A DNA stretch of 64,000 nt from Desarmillaria ectypa (taxonomy: Eukaryota; Basidiomycota; Agaricomycetes; Agaricales; Physalacriaceae), in assembly GCA_030407005.1 (NCBI GenBank), contig JAUDYN010000006.1, positions 3,410,001-3,474,000 of the forward strand. The letters are read 5' to 3'. Both the position numbers and the translations under genes were made by a program. Positions 1 to 11,228 of the stretch are shown in pieces; position 1 is the stretch's first letter; each line of letters starts with the position of its first letter. The notes beneath the pieces are model-generated. The model worked only from the letters and a program-made list of their open reading frames with translations. It ran no database searches and had not been told where the DNA came from.

Positions 1-490
1 ACCGATACCGCCAAGCAAGTCTGCGATACAGCGCTCAAAGTATCAAAGGCTGTCGTCGTAGTCATCTATGCAATTATATGGCTTATTCAATTCTGTTCGT
101 GGACTTTTAATATCATCTCTGCAAATTTTTGACCCTTTTGTTCTTGCAAATGGCCTCTTTATTGTGCGCAGCTACGTTCGGGAACTGGAGGAGAAAAGGT
201 TCGCGAGGTACAAGTATGTGACAGTCACACCATGAGCCATTTTGTGATGCTTGCAATGTAAATTTTACGGATACCAATGAACGCATAATACAACACAAAT
301 AGAATGCATATTTTCTGAACGGTATCCATGCCTGGGTGTAAAGGCAGCCTTTGCCAATTTAAGGCCTGGTGCGTCTCCAGTACCATACAAGTACTATATT
401 TCTGCCTCATCTTCGGGAACACTCTTCCCTCTTCTTTTATATTACATCTTCCGCTAAGACATCAAAGGATTATCAAGGATATGCTTACAA
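1..490. other. intergenic, no gene seen
   Basis: No reading frame here looks like a protein, and no RNA gene or repeat is evident. The stretch lies downstream of the epoxide hydrolase gene, so it contains that gene's 3' flank. Confidence 0.5.
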
Positions 491-1689
491 TTACAGCGCA
501 TTTAGCCAACTCAATAAATCCCGGTTAACTTCATCTTTCACTTCCCACATCACCCAGTGGCATCCCTCGTATTCATGAATGGTCGCGTTCTTGCATTTCG
601 CAACGGTCCCTGCTTTGTTTACGGCGCTAAGACCGTCAAAGTCTTTCAATGCGCCACCGAAGAAAACAGGCTTCGTAACCTCGAGGTTTTCCTCTGGGGC
701 AGCTGTAATCATGGTGAATAAAGGGCAATCAAGATATGGTCAGTCAACGCACCTTTGTTATCCTCGGCATCGATCCCCGATGTCATAATTTTATACCAGT
801 TCAGACAGCTGGCTATACCAGCATCGAGGAGTTCTTTCTTGTGGAATTCCTTCTCCTAAATGGCGAGTGAGATATATACATTGAGAACATGAGGATTGTG
901 ACGAACTTCTTCGGTGATGTACGAAGCCAATGAACCGTCAGTCCTGCCCTGCAAGAGGTACGCCTTCAGAGCACCGGTTGGCGCAAAATCGGAGACCATC
1001 AACTTCGGATCCTGATTGTACAAGAGTCGCAAGAACGACTCCATATTGTCTTCGATGATCTTATCGGCGCCCTCTGAGGAGAAGAAGGACCAGTATCCGA
1101 AGAGCTCGTAACCGAAGGTCTTCTTGGACTGGATGACAATTAGAGTTATTGCGCAGTTCAAGATGGAGGAGTATAATCACGAAGCCCCATAACTCCTCGT
1201 AATTGTTTCCTGTGTTCGGCGGCATATACCCGATGGCCAAGAAGCCGAACGCGACAAATCGATCAGGGTAGTAATTAGCAAGACGACTGATGATCTTGCA
1301 GCCCCTTTGGAACGATGAGAACAACGTTAAGAACACTCAGGTCACGAGTGATCTGAACGAGGAACGAACCAGTCATGGCCAATGGCGACCACCCGGGTAG
1401 CACTTTCCGAGTCTATTAGCTCTACTAAATCTTTCGTGAGAACGGTCGACCTGAAGTCCGCGGTATCGACAGGCTTTGAAGATCCCCCGTAACCGAGCAT
1501 GTCTGGGACTATGATCCCATAACCCTCGTCGAGAAAGAATGGAACCTGGTGTCGCCAGTCGAAAGAGGTGCTGGGAAAGCCGTGGAGAAAAAGCAGGTAT
1601 GGCTTAGCGTCATCCTTTGGGGGCGAGAAGAAGTAATGATAGGTATGGCCGTAAGAGGTAGTGAAGTCTTTGTATAGGGAGGAATCCAT
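491..1689 (-). CDS. soluble epoxide hydrolase (alpha/beta-hydrolase fold), five exons
   Basis: A complete gene can be read from the minus strand: exons 1689-1370, 1304-1181, 1128-907, 855-753 and 702-491, all with GT-AG introns of about 50-65 nt, giving 326 residues. The HGFP oxyanion-hole motif lies near residue 36. The nucleophile is Asp106 in GHDW, whose Trp codon is split by intron 1. The acid is probably Asp277 (ALKD) and the base His305 (GCHW). The lid region carries FGYELFGYW, as in fungal epoxide hydrolases. Family knowledge says such enzymes hydrolyse epoxides to diols through an ester intermediate in the cytosol; the substrate is unknown. A second, broken copy lies in inverted orientation at 34.0 kb. 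All splice joins keep the frame, so this copy looks functional. Confidence 0.88.
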
Positions 1690-2185
1690 GTATGAGTTAT
1701 AGACGTCGGGACAAATTCTGCATTGATTTATATAGGTGTGTTGGAGATATCGTGGGAAGCCGCGAGAAGATTATGGAAGGTTCAAACCGGCATAATGCCC
1801 GAGGTCCTTTAGTCAGATAGTTTCCTTATGGATGAATTTAGTAGGACATTCTAGACACATTTGCAGTATAGATGTGAGCGCTGTGGGAGCTATAGAATAC
1901 AGTTCAATAGTCTGGCTTTACCAGGCCCTAGTCTACCCACTGCACCACCTAGAATTCCAATAAGGTGACTGTCCGGGAAACAGCGAAAAGGAAGGGGTAT
2001 GCAAATGACAGCATCCTCGGGTCGCACAATATGGGGCCGTTAACGTTATTTATCCATTCATCCTGATGGTCGAAAGTGCGTTAGAACTCGTGGTTCACAA
2101 GTGAGCGGAAAGCAACTAATTAATGTTCATGGCAATCGTGCTAGCAATGCCCTACTAATTACACTGTTTTTATACTACCAAAATA
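1001..2185 (-). repeat. arm A of a large inverted duplication
   Basis: This stretch is the reverse complement of 33546-34500, covering roughly the first two thirds of the epoxide hydrolase gene, its promoter and about 450 bp upstream. Similarity is clear by eye, with mostly C/T and G/A differences. Arm B lacks about 194 bp of gene sequence (1064-1257 here). The upstream limit coincides with the point where a Copia LTR abuts arm B. Confidence 0.8.
1727..1734 (-). promoter_or_regulatory. TATA box of the epoxide hydrolase gene
   Basis: TATATAAA on the minus strand begins 45 nt upstream of the start codon. The same box is kept in the decayed copy near 33.98 kb, so the inverted duplication carries promoter as well as gene. 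Confidence 0.6.
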
Positions 2186-2189
2186 TGTC

Positions 2190-3690
2190 GAATGTACTAC
2201 AATAAATGAGAAATGTATCACTAAGAAAATGAGTAAGCCTCCCGGTGATATGCCCGCCTGGCGTACACCCTTACAAATCGCGTGTAAAAATCATTTTATT
2301 ACTACAATAAACTGATTACATGGTTATAGTAAGCAACAATGAGTAAGCAAGTACAACAAATGTAAGAAAGTTCCACCAGGGAACTTGAAACAAGATGACC
2401 AGTAGCTTGGATCACTGAAAAAAGGAAAATTTCTGTATGGGTTAGGTTGACCAGAAACTGCTACATACAAGCAAGCATCAATCATCTCTAAGTAAACAAG
2501 CATAGAACTTTGGTAGTAATAATACACTTACCAGGTTCTACCAATGTAAAAAGCATATAAAATTCCATTTTATAAATCTACAAACTCTGCATGTGATTGT
2601 ACCCATAAGAAAAGCCTGCAAAGATAAAATGAAAGTCAGAAACCTCCAATAGAGCAGTAAGGGCTCGTTGTGATGGGGCTGAACCCTAGGCAGCCAGACT
2701 AACAATTCAGTAATTGGTTTTGAAGGAAACTAAGAGTCCAGAAGTAGTAATACACATGTCCCTAGTTGGAACTAGCATTCCAGCAGTATGGCCATCTGAT
2801 GACATCGGTCCAGAAACCATGACAAGTAGACTCAAGTATGATTGGGATTACCTGGTAGCAGGAATATGAGCTTATACCTGCCTGGTTTGTGTCAGCAAGG
2901 GTAATAATGGTACCTGGAACTATTGGGAATGTAGAGAAATGCAGAATAGTATAAATACCAGTTTGTAACAGCAGAACAGCAGGTTACTGGCCCCCAGAAC
3001 ACTACCAAGTGAATAGTACAGGTTTTATTGGCTAAGAGCTTCAAGTCATAGACTCACCTGGAATAGAATTAAGTGACCTGGTCACTTTGATGTGTGCAAG
3101 AACAGTTCAGAAAGCAATCAGTTCAGAAAGTTACAGACAGAAAGCCAAGACACAGACCAGAATCCATGTAGTATCAGCAAAAACTGCAACCAGGCAGTTA
3201 GTGCACATTCAGGAACTGCACCCAGCAGCCCATCAGTGACAGATTGTGTTCAGTAACACAGAAGTAGTGACTTGTGTCATTTCAAGTATATTCTATAATA
3301 AATATATTTAATTGCTACCAGGAATCTAGTATCTTCAGTACAAACATTCAACCAGATATAAATTACTGTTATGATTTCTTACTATTTTCATGGACTACTT
3401 CTATCTAGATGCTGATCTTATCTCAGTGTCTAAAACTAGGACTCATGGTTACCATATGACATAGTTGTTTTACTATGGACACACCTCTATACCACTATGT
3501 TTTGCATTTCACACATGGAGAACACTCTGACACTTTTATTATTAGAACCCATACTGTACTATATAAGTAGTGGAGCTCTCACTGTAATATCTCCAGCTTT
3601 GAGCTAAGTTTAATCATACTAAACTTTTCTTGTCAACTTCTCTTCTCACCTAAAGCTAGCCTTTAGTCTTGACTCCTTATCAACAACATT
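2190..3690. other. AT-rich, CpG-poor spacer without coding signal
   Basis: No convincing reading frame is found. Base composition matches the decayed transposons to the right. A TATA-like element (CTATATAAG) near 3560 could belong to the 5' LTR of the old plus-strand Gypsy, but no LTR edge can be fixed here. Confidence 0.4.
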
Positions 3691-3716
3691 CTTGGACTCA
3701 TTGGGTGAATGTATGA

Positions 3717-4413
3717 ATGCAATACAGCCCAGTGTTTACTATTGTTGTCCAATGGAGTTTGGGTCTAATAATTAGCTCAAAGCTTCTCTTTCTCTCTTCT
3801 CCAGCAACCACCAATGCTGCTGAAGACCAAATGCAAAACACCACCAACATCTCCACACAGACCCTCATCATCCTTATAACAGCAATCCTAGCTGTAACAG
3901 GGACCTTCACACACTCTCTCCTAATTGTTTGCTACCACCTTGAAATATACCAGTAGATAATACATGCATTCCACACCAATCAATGCAACCCCACTCTCAG
4001 ACCCAACATCTACCTACCATGACACTATGTCACCATCCAGCCCCACAGAAGTATCTTTATGATGCTCAAACCCATATTGAAAACTGAGTTGAACCTGACT
4101 CATATTAGAAACACTGAAGAAGGGTGATGCATTCTCCTCAAAAGCAATATTGAAATCAAAAGTCCAATAGCCATCTAAAGAGGAGAGTCTGATGACAGCA
4201 ATGTCACAAGCAAGTTCAGACTGGGCCTCAAAACCTGAGATTCTCTTGTACCCCCATTGATCAATACATCCTATCTACACACATCCAGTTCTGACAACAG
4301 TGACTCCCATAATCTCAACTCTCCCACCAAATCCACTTATGCAGCCTACATGGCCCAAGAACATCACTACATTTCAGACAGCTGCCCCAATTCCTCAATA
4401 CTCAGCTACATTG
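3717..4413 (+). pseudogene. Gypsy-P, 5' part: ORF1 with membrane segment (decayed)
   Basis: This is the left part of an old plus-strand Gypsy element. From the ATG at 3831 the frame encodes an N-terminal stretch followed by a hydrophobic segment (TLIILITAILAV). This matches in position the membrane segment of ORF1 in the young element Gypsy-M1. A Ser-rich segment at 4257-4413 resembles M1 ORF1 as well. The sequence runs straight into the left target duplication of M1 and resumes at 12932. Many stops and CpG losses show it is dead. Confidence 0.55.
4409..4413. repeat. target-site duplication (left) of Gypsy-M1
   Basis: CATTG directly abuts the outer edge of the left LTR. The same five bases follow the right LTR at 12932-12936. 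A 5-bp duplication is usual for Ty3/Gypsy integration. Confidence 0.95.
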
Positions 4414-4836
4414 TGTTAGGCACCGCCTTGGGCACGTGACTTGGGACCGTCAGCTGATCCTCTCTGGGCCGTTACGCATTCGAACGATCACCCAAGTGAG
4501 AGAACTACGCTAATAGTCTTTAGTGTAGTGCGAGTAAGGAGTTTATAGTGTTAATTAAAACAAGAGATAGAGTACAATGGTCTAATGTACTCTGTTTATA
4601 TAGTATTCCTACGGCGTTATATTTAGGTGAAACGCTACAGTCCATGCACAAACGGTGTCATAGTAGGACGATCCGGGAGGATCATAGAACCAATGGGAGT
4701 TGTCTGGGGTGACAGACGGTGAGAACGAGGGTGGTATCCGGCAAATGGCTGGATACGAGTCGGTTTCTGAATTAGATTAGATGAATGAGTCATGGATATG
4801 ACTCGGATAAGATAAGATAACAGAAAAATCGTAACA
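4414..4836 (-). repeat. 3' LTR of Gypsy-M1 (left)
   Basis: The 423-bp LTR ends in TGTTA/TAACA inverted termini. By eye it differs from the right LTR at six positions, three of them CG to CA changes. Confidence 0.95.
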
Positions 4837-4849
4837 TTACCCCCTTGTT
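4837..4849 (-). other. polypurine tract of Gypsy-M1
   Basis: On the sense strand AACAAGGGGGTAA lies directly against the 3' LTR. This is the expected place and composition for the plus-strand primer. Confidence 0.8.
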
Positions 4850-4851
4850 AA

Positions 4852-4870
4852 AGCAGTCGTCCCGACTGCT
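4852..4870 (-). other. perfect hairpin between pol stop and polypurine tract
   Basis: AGCAGTCG and CGACTGCT form an uninterrupted 8-bp stem with a 3-nt loop. It overlaps the pol stop codon (4869-4871) and lies 2 nt from the polypurine tract. Role unknown; it may protect or terminate the RNA, or help plus-strand priming. Confidence 0.55.
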
Positions 4871-7800
4871 AAGGTTCTTCCAATGGGGTGTCGTATTGTG
4901 TTGCGATTTGATTGACCCAGTACTGATCAATCAGCTTTTTCCATATTTCTTCGTCTGGATTGATGATCCATTTGACGCGTCCATCTGTTCTTTTGGCGAG
5001 GTAGGCTACATTGCCATGTTCCGAATATTCGTGGTCCAGTATTTTGACCACTATCTTCCTGGTTGCAATTTTTGGAGTGTATACAGTTCGGTTTACGTTG
5101 GCCTTATACTCTTGGATTGCTTCCGAGGCGTTCTTCATTTCGTTCTCTTGGACCCATGAATTGTGTTCACGAGTCCATCCCTTCCATTTGACTAGGTAGT
5201 CTGTGACTTCCCTAGATGGTTGTCCTCGCTTGGATCGTACCCTTCTGGTGCGCGAGTCCAAGACTTCTTCGATTTCGTACTCTTCTTGACCGTCGATGAG
5301 GTCCGGAGGAGGAGGAGGCGGTTGTTCTTGGTTTACAAATGAGGGTGCGACATATGGAGTCAGCAGTTTCTCATTGAACCGGGGATGGATCTTCCAGTGG
5401 GGTGGTAGTTTCAGTTTGTATGCTGCTACTCCTGACTTTTCAATGATTTCGAACGGTCCCGTTCGTTTGTCGTCAAGTTTTTTCTTTGGTCATGGAAGGT
5501 GAAGGTTGGCGGTATCAAGCCATACCTTGTCTCCAATTCGGTACTCTCGTTGAGTCTGCTTCTTTTTGTCATATTGCGCCTTCATTTGCATTGCCGCCTT
5601 TTCCAATGCTTCGTGGACCTCCTTATGGACTTTGGCCATCGTTTCCGTAAAGTCAACGGCTGTAGGGTTTACAAATCCAGTTTTTTGTATTGACTCAGGA
5701 ATGAGTCAGGGATTTCGTCCGTATAGGACCATGAAAGGACTTTTGCCCATAGCCGAGTGAACTCGGTTGTTGTGGGCAAATTCGGCAAGTGGTAGCCATG
5801 CTACCCAGTCGGTCTGTCTATGGTTGACAAAGATACGAAGGTATTTTTCAACCTCCTGGTTGACTCTCTCTGTCTGCCCATCTGTCTGCAGATGATAGGC
5901 CGTAGATGCATTTTGAGTGATATTCAGCATTCGATATAGTTCTTTCATGAATGCTGAAACGAATTGGGGTCCCCTGTCAGAGATGACCGCCTGCGGCATT
6001 CCATGCTTCGCATATACTTGGTTGCGAAGAATTAATGCCCATCCTTCTGCTGATAGTTCCTCATTGCATGGAATTAAGAGGATATTTTTGGAGAACCGGT
6101 CTACGATGACTAGTAGAGCGTCAAATCCATCTGACTCCGGGAGTCCGGTAATCATATCGACTGAGATATGTGTCCATGGCGTGTCAGGAATTGTATTTGG
6201 GTGAAGAGGGGCAGCCTTGGCCTGTGTGTCGCTCTTCATCCTTTGACAAGTCTCACATCCTTTGATGTAAGATTCTACGTCCTTCGACATCTTTGGCCAC
6301 CAATACTCGCAGAGTATGAGCTCCTTGGTTTTGGCGATTCCGGGGTGTCCAGCGGTGATATGATCATGGAATTGTGCAATGATCTCACCGCGTAACATTG
6401 AGTCGTTGGGAACATAGACTCGTCCATCGTACCACAGGATTTCGTTCTCCTGTGTGATTCCTCTTTCGTGGTTGAGGGATTTTTCGATTCCCTGGTCCCA
6501 CTGTTCCTTCTGTTTTGTTGCGTCTCTTATACGCGTGATTCTCTCTTCCGTGGTTGGTATTATCAGGGCGCGGAAGTGTTCCGGGGATAGAATGACAATG
6601 TCTTTATTGTCTTCTTTTCCCTGATCATGATCATCTTGTCTACTGAGAAGATCAGCCTTCTGGTTAGCGGTTCCAGCTTTATGTTGAAGGATAAAGTGAT
6701 ATTCCGCTAGTTCTGTGACCCATTGTGCTTGTCGACGATTCAACTTCTGGGGTTTTCAGAAGTATTGGAGATTCTGATGATCCGTCCAGATCTCAATGGT
6801 TTCTTTGGCGCCCATGAGATAATGACGCCATTCTTCTAACGCTAACATGATGGCTAGCAACTCTTTGTCGTATATCTCATAGTTGCGCTCGGTAGCGGTG
6901 AGCGCCTTGGACATAAAGGCGACGGGTCTCCATTTGCCTTCTTTTTCTTGGCTGAGTACGGCGCCAATGGCTCCATCACTCGCATCTGCTTCTACTCGGA
7001 ACTTTCCATCGTCCGAAGGAATCGTTAGAACTACGTTTGTCGTCATCAGCTTCTTGATCTGATCAAACGCCTGTTCTTGTTCTGATCCCCAGGTCCAGTC
7101 CACTTTTCCGGTCAACTGTGTGAGGGGACGGACTATTTTGGAATAGTCCTTGATGAACTTTCGATAGAAGTTCGTGAATCCTAAGAAGGATTGTAGTTCC
7201 TTCTTTTTTGTTGGGGTTGGCCATTCCGCTATCCCTGCTATCTTGACTGGATCCATGCGAATGGCATCTTCGCTTATGATGACCCCAAGGTATTCAGTTT
7301 CGAGTACCTCAAACTCGCATTTCTCGGCTTTGAGGAACAATTTGTTTTCTCGAAGTCGCTGGAGTACTTGTCGTACTATGTTTCGGTGTTCTGTCAAGGA
7401 TTTTGTGAAAATGAGTATGTCGTCGAGGTAAATGGTGACCTTTCCTCCGGCGATCAAATCCTTGAATATGTCATTCATCATCCACTGGAATGTGGCTGGT
7501 GAATTTGTGAGCCCAAAGAACATTACCATGGGTTCAAAGAGCCCTCGGTTAGTTCTGAACACGGCTTTTTCTTCGTCTCCATCTTGAATACGGACATTGT
7601 TGTAACCCCATCGTACATCCAGCTTGGAGAAGTATTTGGCTCCTCGTAATTTGTCGATAAGCTCGGAGATGAGCAGGAGGGGATAACGATTTTTGATCGT
7701 CATTTCATTCAGCTTTCGATAATCCTGAACTGGTCGTAGAGAGCCGTCCTTTTTCTTGACGAAGAAGAAGGGAGAGGCGAACGGGGATTTCGAGGGACGA

Positions 7801-9671
7801 ATGCGTCCTGAGTTTAAGTTCTCATCTAAGAACTTATCTAATTGTTCCTGCTCATTGCGATTGAGCGGGTACACCTTGCAATCTAAGGTGGATTTCGCAT
7901 TGGGGATTAGCTCGATGGCATGGTCCCAGGGTCTTCGCTCCGGTAATTCGTCAAAGCTTTCTTTAGAGAATAAATCTCTAAAGCTTTGATACTGAGGAGG
8001 TACGAGTTCCTCAAACGTCTGCTTTGGTTTCTCAGCGTTAGCTGCAGCTGCTAACTCATTTGCATGATGGACGGCACGAAGGATGATTTCTTCCTGCATG
8101 TTGATGGCAAGAATACTTTCTCCTTCTTCGAGCTCTTCGTCCCATCGGTCTTCTTCATCTGCGTCTGGCAGGGTGAAGTGGTTCTGAACACAATGACATC
8201 GTCCGAATGTTAAGGTTCCCGTCTTCCAGTTGACGAAAGGGTTGTGGCGTTTAAGCCAGTCGTGTCCCAAATATACGGTCTTCGAACCTAAGTCGGTGAC
8301 TGCGAGGTCAATGCGTTCACTATGTCCTCCAATTGTCATTCGTAGTTCTACAAACTCGGTAACATCCCCTGCTTTGTTGCGCATTCCATCGGCATTATAG
8401 ACCGGTATAGGGGCTGCGGCCTTTCTGGTGTCCAACTGGTGTTGTTGGACGTACGTTCGGTTGATAGAGCTGCCCGTGCAACCGCTATCCAACAACGCTC
8501 GGGTTGTCAGTACTCTTTTCCCGGTACATGGGGAAAGTTGAATGTTTACCAAGAAGTCTCGACCGGAACTCTTGGTGCCTCGAATATAACGAATGGGTTC
8601 GTGCAATTCATAGAGCTGTTCCCGGGCCATGCTTCCTTCTGTTTGTAAGCTTCGGATAAGCTCGTCGTCGATTTCTCCAAGTCATTTGGGGTGTACCCAA
8701 ATGGAGAGAACCGCTTTGGCGTTTGCCAAATTCTTGGAGTTGCGTATAGCGCGCATTGTCCAGTCAATTCCGAATGGTTTAAACCATTGAAATTCGTCCT
8801 GCTTCCCTGTGCATTCAGAAGACTTTTTCAGCTTTCCCGTACCTTCGAAAGTGATTGATACCCCCTTGTTAAGATAGGTATCGGTTTCGACGCTTCCCTG
8901 TACATTCGGAAGGTCGAGTTTCTGTTTTTCCGGTGTTCTGCATATCAGAGTACTGGCTTTGGATTGTTTGTCTTGCCATATTCTGAATGCTGTATCATCT
9001 TCTTCGTCGGGTATCTCAACGACGGTAGTCCTGCTGAAATGCCCCCTTTTTACTGCCTGGGCGCTAGCGGGATCCTGTCCCTTTTCCTCGGCCGGCACCA
9101 CTCGCGACGGAGTTTGAAATTCCTTGGTCATTGACTCCCAGCTAGTGCCTAAGGCGACCTTCGCACGGTTGTCAACCCTGCAACTTGCCGGCCCGGTTTG
9201 GTACTCAGCTTCGTCAAGTTTTCCACTCCCCGGACTGGTTCGTCCGGGTAAAGCCTGGCCTTGGTTAGAGGCACTGTCCTGGTCCTCCGCCGACCCTGGC
9301 GGAACTGGTGAGCTTGCCCCGCTGCTCGAAGCGGGTACTGGGACGGTTGGACTTCTGGAAGTCCTGGAGGAGTCCCGCCTACTGGTCCCTGCTTGTCGCT
9401 GTGCACTCAGCGGCGTATCCGGTGAGCACTGCTCGTTGGACTTTGTTGTGGCGCCAACACCACTTGGCAAGTCCCACTCCAGTTCGTCGGAGGTTCGGGA
9501 TTGGTCACTACAGATATTGGTGTCAGCGTCTTCTAGTAGTATGACATACCTGTTGTTTTTTTTTGATGATTCTTTCTTTGTCTTCGGCTTCGGTGAAGTC
9601 ATTGATATATTTTTCTTAGATAATGTTCTGTTTTCATAGTAATTAGTCTGACCCATGGCAACCGAGGACAC
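4869..9671 (-). pseudogene. Gypsy-M1 pol: protease, RT, RNase H, integrase, chromodomain
   Basis: A single frame runs about 1,600 codons, broken only by TGA codons at 8684-8682, 6758-6756, 5708-5706 and 5492-5490. In order it shows a retropepsin motif (LLDSG, near 8490), reverse transcriptase with YLDD at 7418-7429, RNase H (about 7030-6740), the zinc-binding integrase head (HPGIAKT and CETCQ, about 6400-6240), the integrase core with DDE-type residues, and a C-terminal chromodomain (YLVKWKGW, near 5180). A further 70-residue tail follows. The first in-frame ATG is at 9656, but the frame is open upstream through the gag stop, which suggests a gag-pol fusion by -1 frameshifting. Dead as it stands. 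Confidence 0.92.
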
Positions 9672-9683
9672 ACCTTGAGACTT

Positions 9684-9716
9684 GGGCGTGCAAGGGGAAT
9701 CGAACCCTTGACGCCC
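9684..9716 (-). promoter_or_regulatory. hairpin at the gag stop, candidate -1 frameshift signal, T-arm-like
   Basis: Immediately after the gag TAG (9718-9716) the RNA can fold GGGCGT with ACGCCC and CAAGGG with CCCTTG around an 8-nt loop TTCGATTC, with one bulged C. An AAAAG run lies five nt upstream of the stem. Pol is open in the -1 frame across the site. The stem-loop contains a perfect tRNA B-box-like GGTTCGATTCC. Decayed Gypsy-M2 keeps the same core at the same place (20243-20265). Confidence 0.6.
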
Positions 9717-11173
9717 TACTCTTTTACCTCCTCTATCTTGGAGGTGCTTGGCACCACTGCGTCAGTGGGCCCCACGTATCTCACTACATTCTTCTCTTTT
9801 CTTGTAGGGCAATCTCTGCTCAGGTGACCCTTTTGGTCGCACCTGAAACAGCGCCCCTCCGCTCGTTGTCGGTCTATGTCCATGGGCTTCCCCGCCCCTC
9901 CGTACGTCGTCCACTTACCGGTTCCAGCATCGCGACCGGCCCCTCCACTCCCAGCACTCGGTTTTGGAGCCGAGGGACTTGTCACCCCAGCGGTGTTCTT
10001 GCTGCTGGGTTGCTGTTGTTGGGGACGCGGGCCCTGCTTCTGGCCGTCCCATGGCGTACTTGTGGTCTGGTCAAAGACCCACTTCCGCTGTCTCTCTTCA
10101 TACATTCGAAGAATGCGTTCCTTCCACTCTGGGTATGAGCGCGGAATGCTCACTCCCATATTTGAGATAAAGGTGGTGTACGAACTAGGAACTCCTAGTC
10201 GTACCGCCTTTACCATCGCGCCTCTTTCCGCTTCGTCGGATCTCCGGCCCGCTAGCTTTGCTTCTTCTTCCAGCTTCTGGAAGTAGTGGGAGGCGGGCTG
10301 TGCTCCCATGCGCAGGTCGAACATGCGCTTCTCGTGGATTTCCTCGATCGCCAGATCTCGGAATTGTCTTGTGACTAGGTCGACGAAGTCGGCCCAGTCG
10401 GGGTATCGGAAATGGGCAGCGGTGCCGTCAAAGGCATCGCCTACCCAGTATTCGGGTCTCTTGTAGACCCACCAGTCCTTGGCGGCACCCTCGAAGTGGG
10501 ATGTCGCGAATAGTATCAGGTGCGACGGCACCTGGAAATAGTGTCTGAACACTTCAAAATAGGCGATGCAATCGCCTATGAAGTGTTCAATGTCGTCATG
10601 GTCCCCTTTGAACGGGGCAGGGACCTTGACGAGGGTCGGCTTGATGCCCAGATAGGGGGCATCAGCAGCGGCATTCCCGACCGGATTCGGGATTGGGTCA
10701 GGTGGTCCCTGACCAGGGGGCGGTCTTGGGATCGAAAATCGATCCGGCCTGTACCCCGGGTACCCTCTTGGTGGTCCCGGCGGTCTTCCTCTTTCCGGCT
10801 CCTTCTCCTGCTCTTGGGCTCAGAGATAATCCGCCAGTGTCTTACGGGCGGCGTCCTCCTTGTCGAGCTCGTTACGCATCTCCGCTATGCGCCGCTCTTT
10901 CTCCTGTAACTCGGTTCGCATCTGCTGCCGAGTTTCTTCTGCCGTGGCAGGATTCCTTGACACCCCTGTGGTGGCGCTTCCTGCCGGTGTTCCTTCTGCT
11001 TCCATTTCTTCTCCCACCCCTGCGAAGAGAAGACTGCCACCCTGATAAGGGTGGTATCCTTGGTGACGCGCCTTATGATGAGGAGGCGAGTCGGGAAGTG
11101 GTCGTGGGCTTACGACCAGAGTATCCGGTGGGTAACTCGGATATATTTCGTATTGAGGGTGGTGGTATTCCAT
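9716..11173 (-). pseudogene. Gypsy-M1 gag with CCHC zinc knuckle
   Basis: The frame encodes about 485 residues from the ATG at 11173, the first ATG after the ORF1 stop, and is interrupted once by TGA at 10822-10820. It shows a coiled-coil-like charged stretch (near 10850-10920), the retrotransposon capsid region (KDWW, near 10470) and a CCHC knuckle (CFRCDQKGHLSRDC, near 9850) typical of nucleocapsid. The frame remains open upstream to 12259, inside ORF1, so the true start is uncertain. Confidence 0.85.
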
Positions 11174-11228
11174 CCCTCCGTAGTAACCTGTATCGTAGGT
11201 TAACGTATTGTATTGAGGCTCTTCCTCC

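Noticed and set aside
9124..9639. 171-codon plus-strand frame inside Gypsy-M1
   Set aside because: It is the antisense shadow of the pol N-terminal region, which has homologous sequence in M2.
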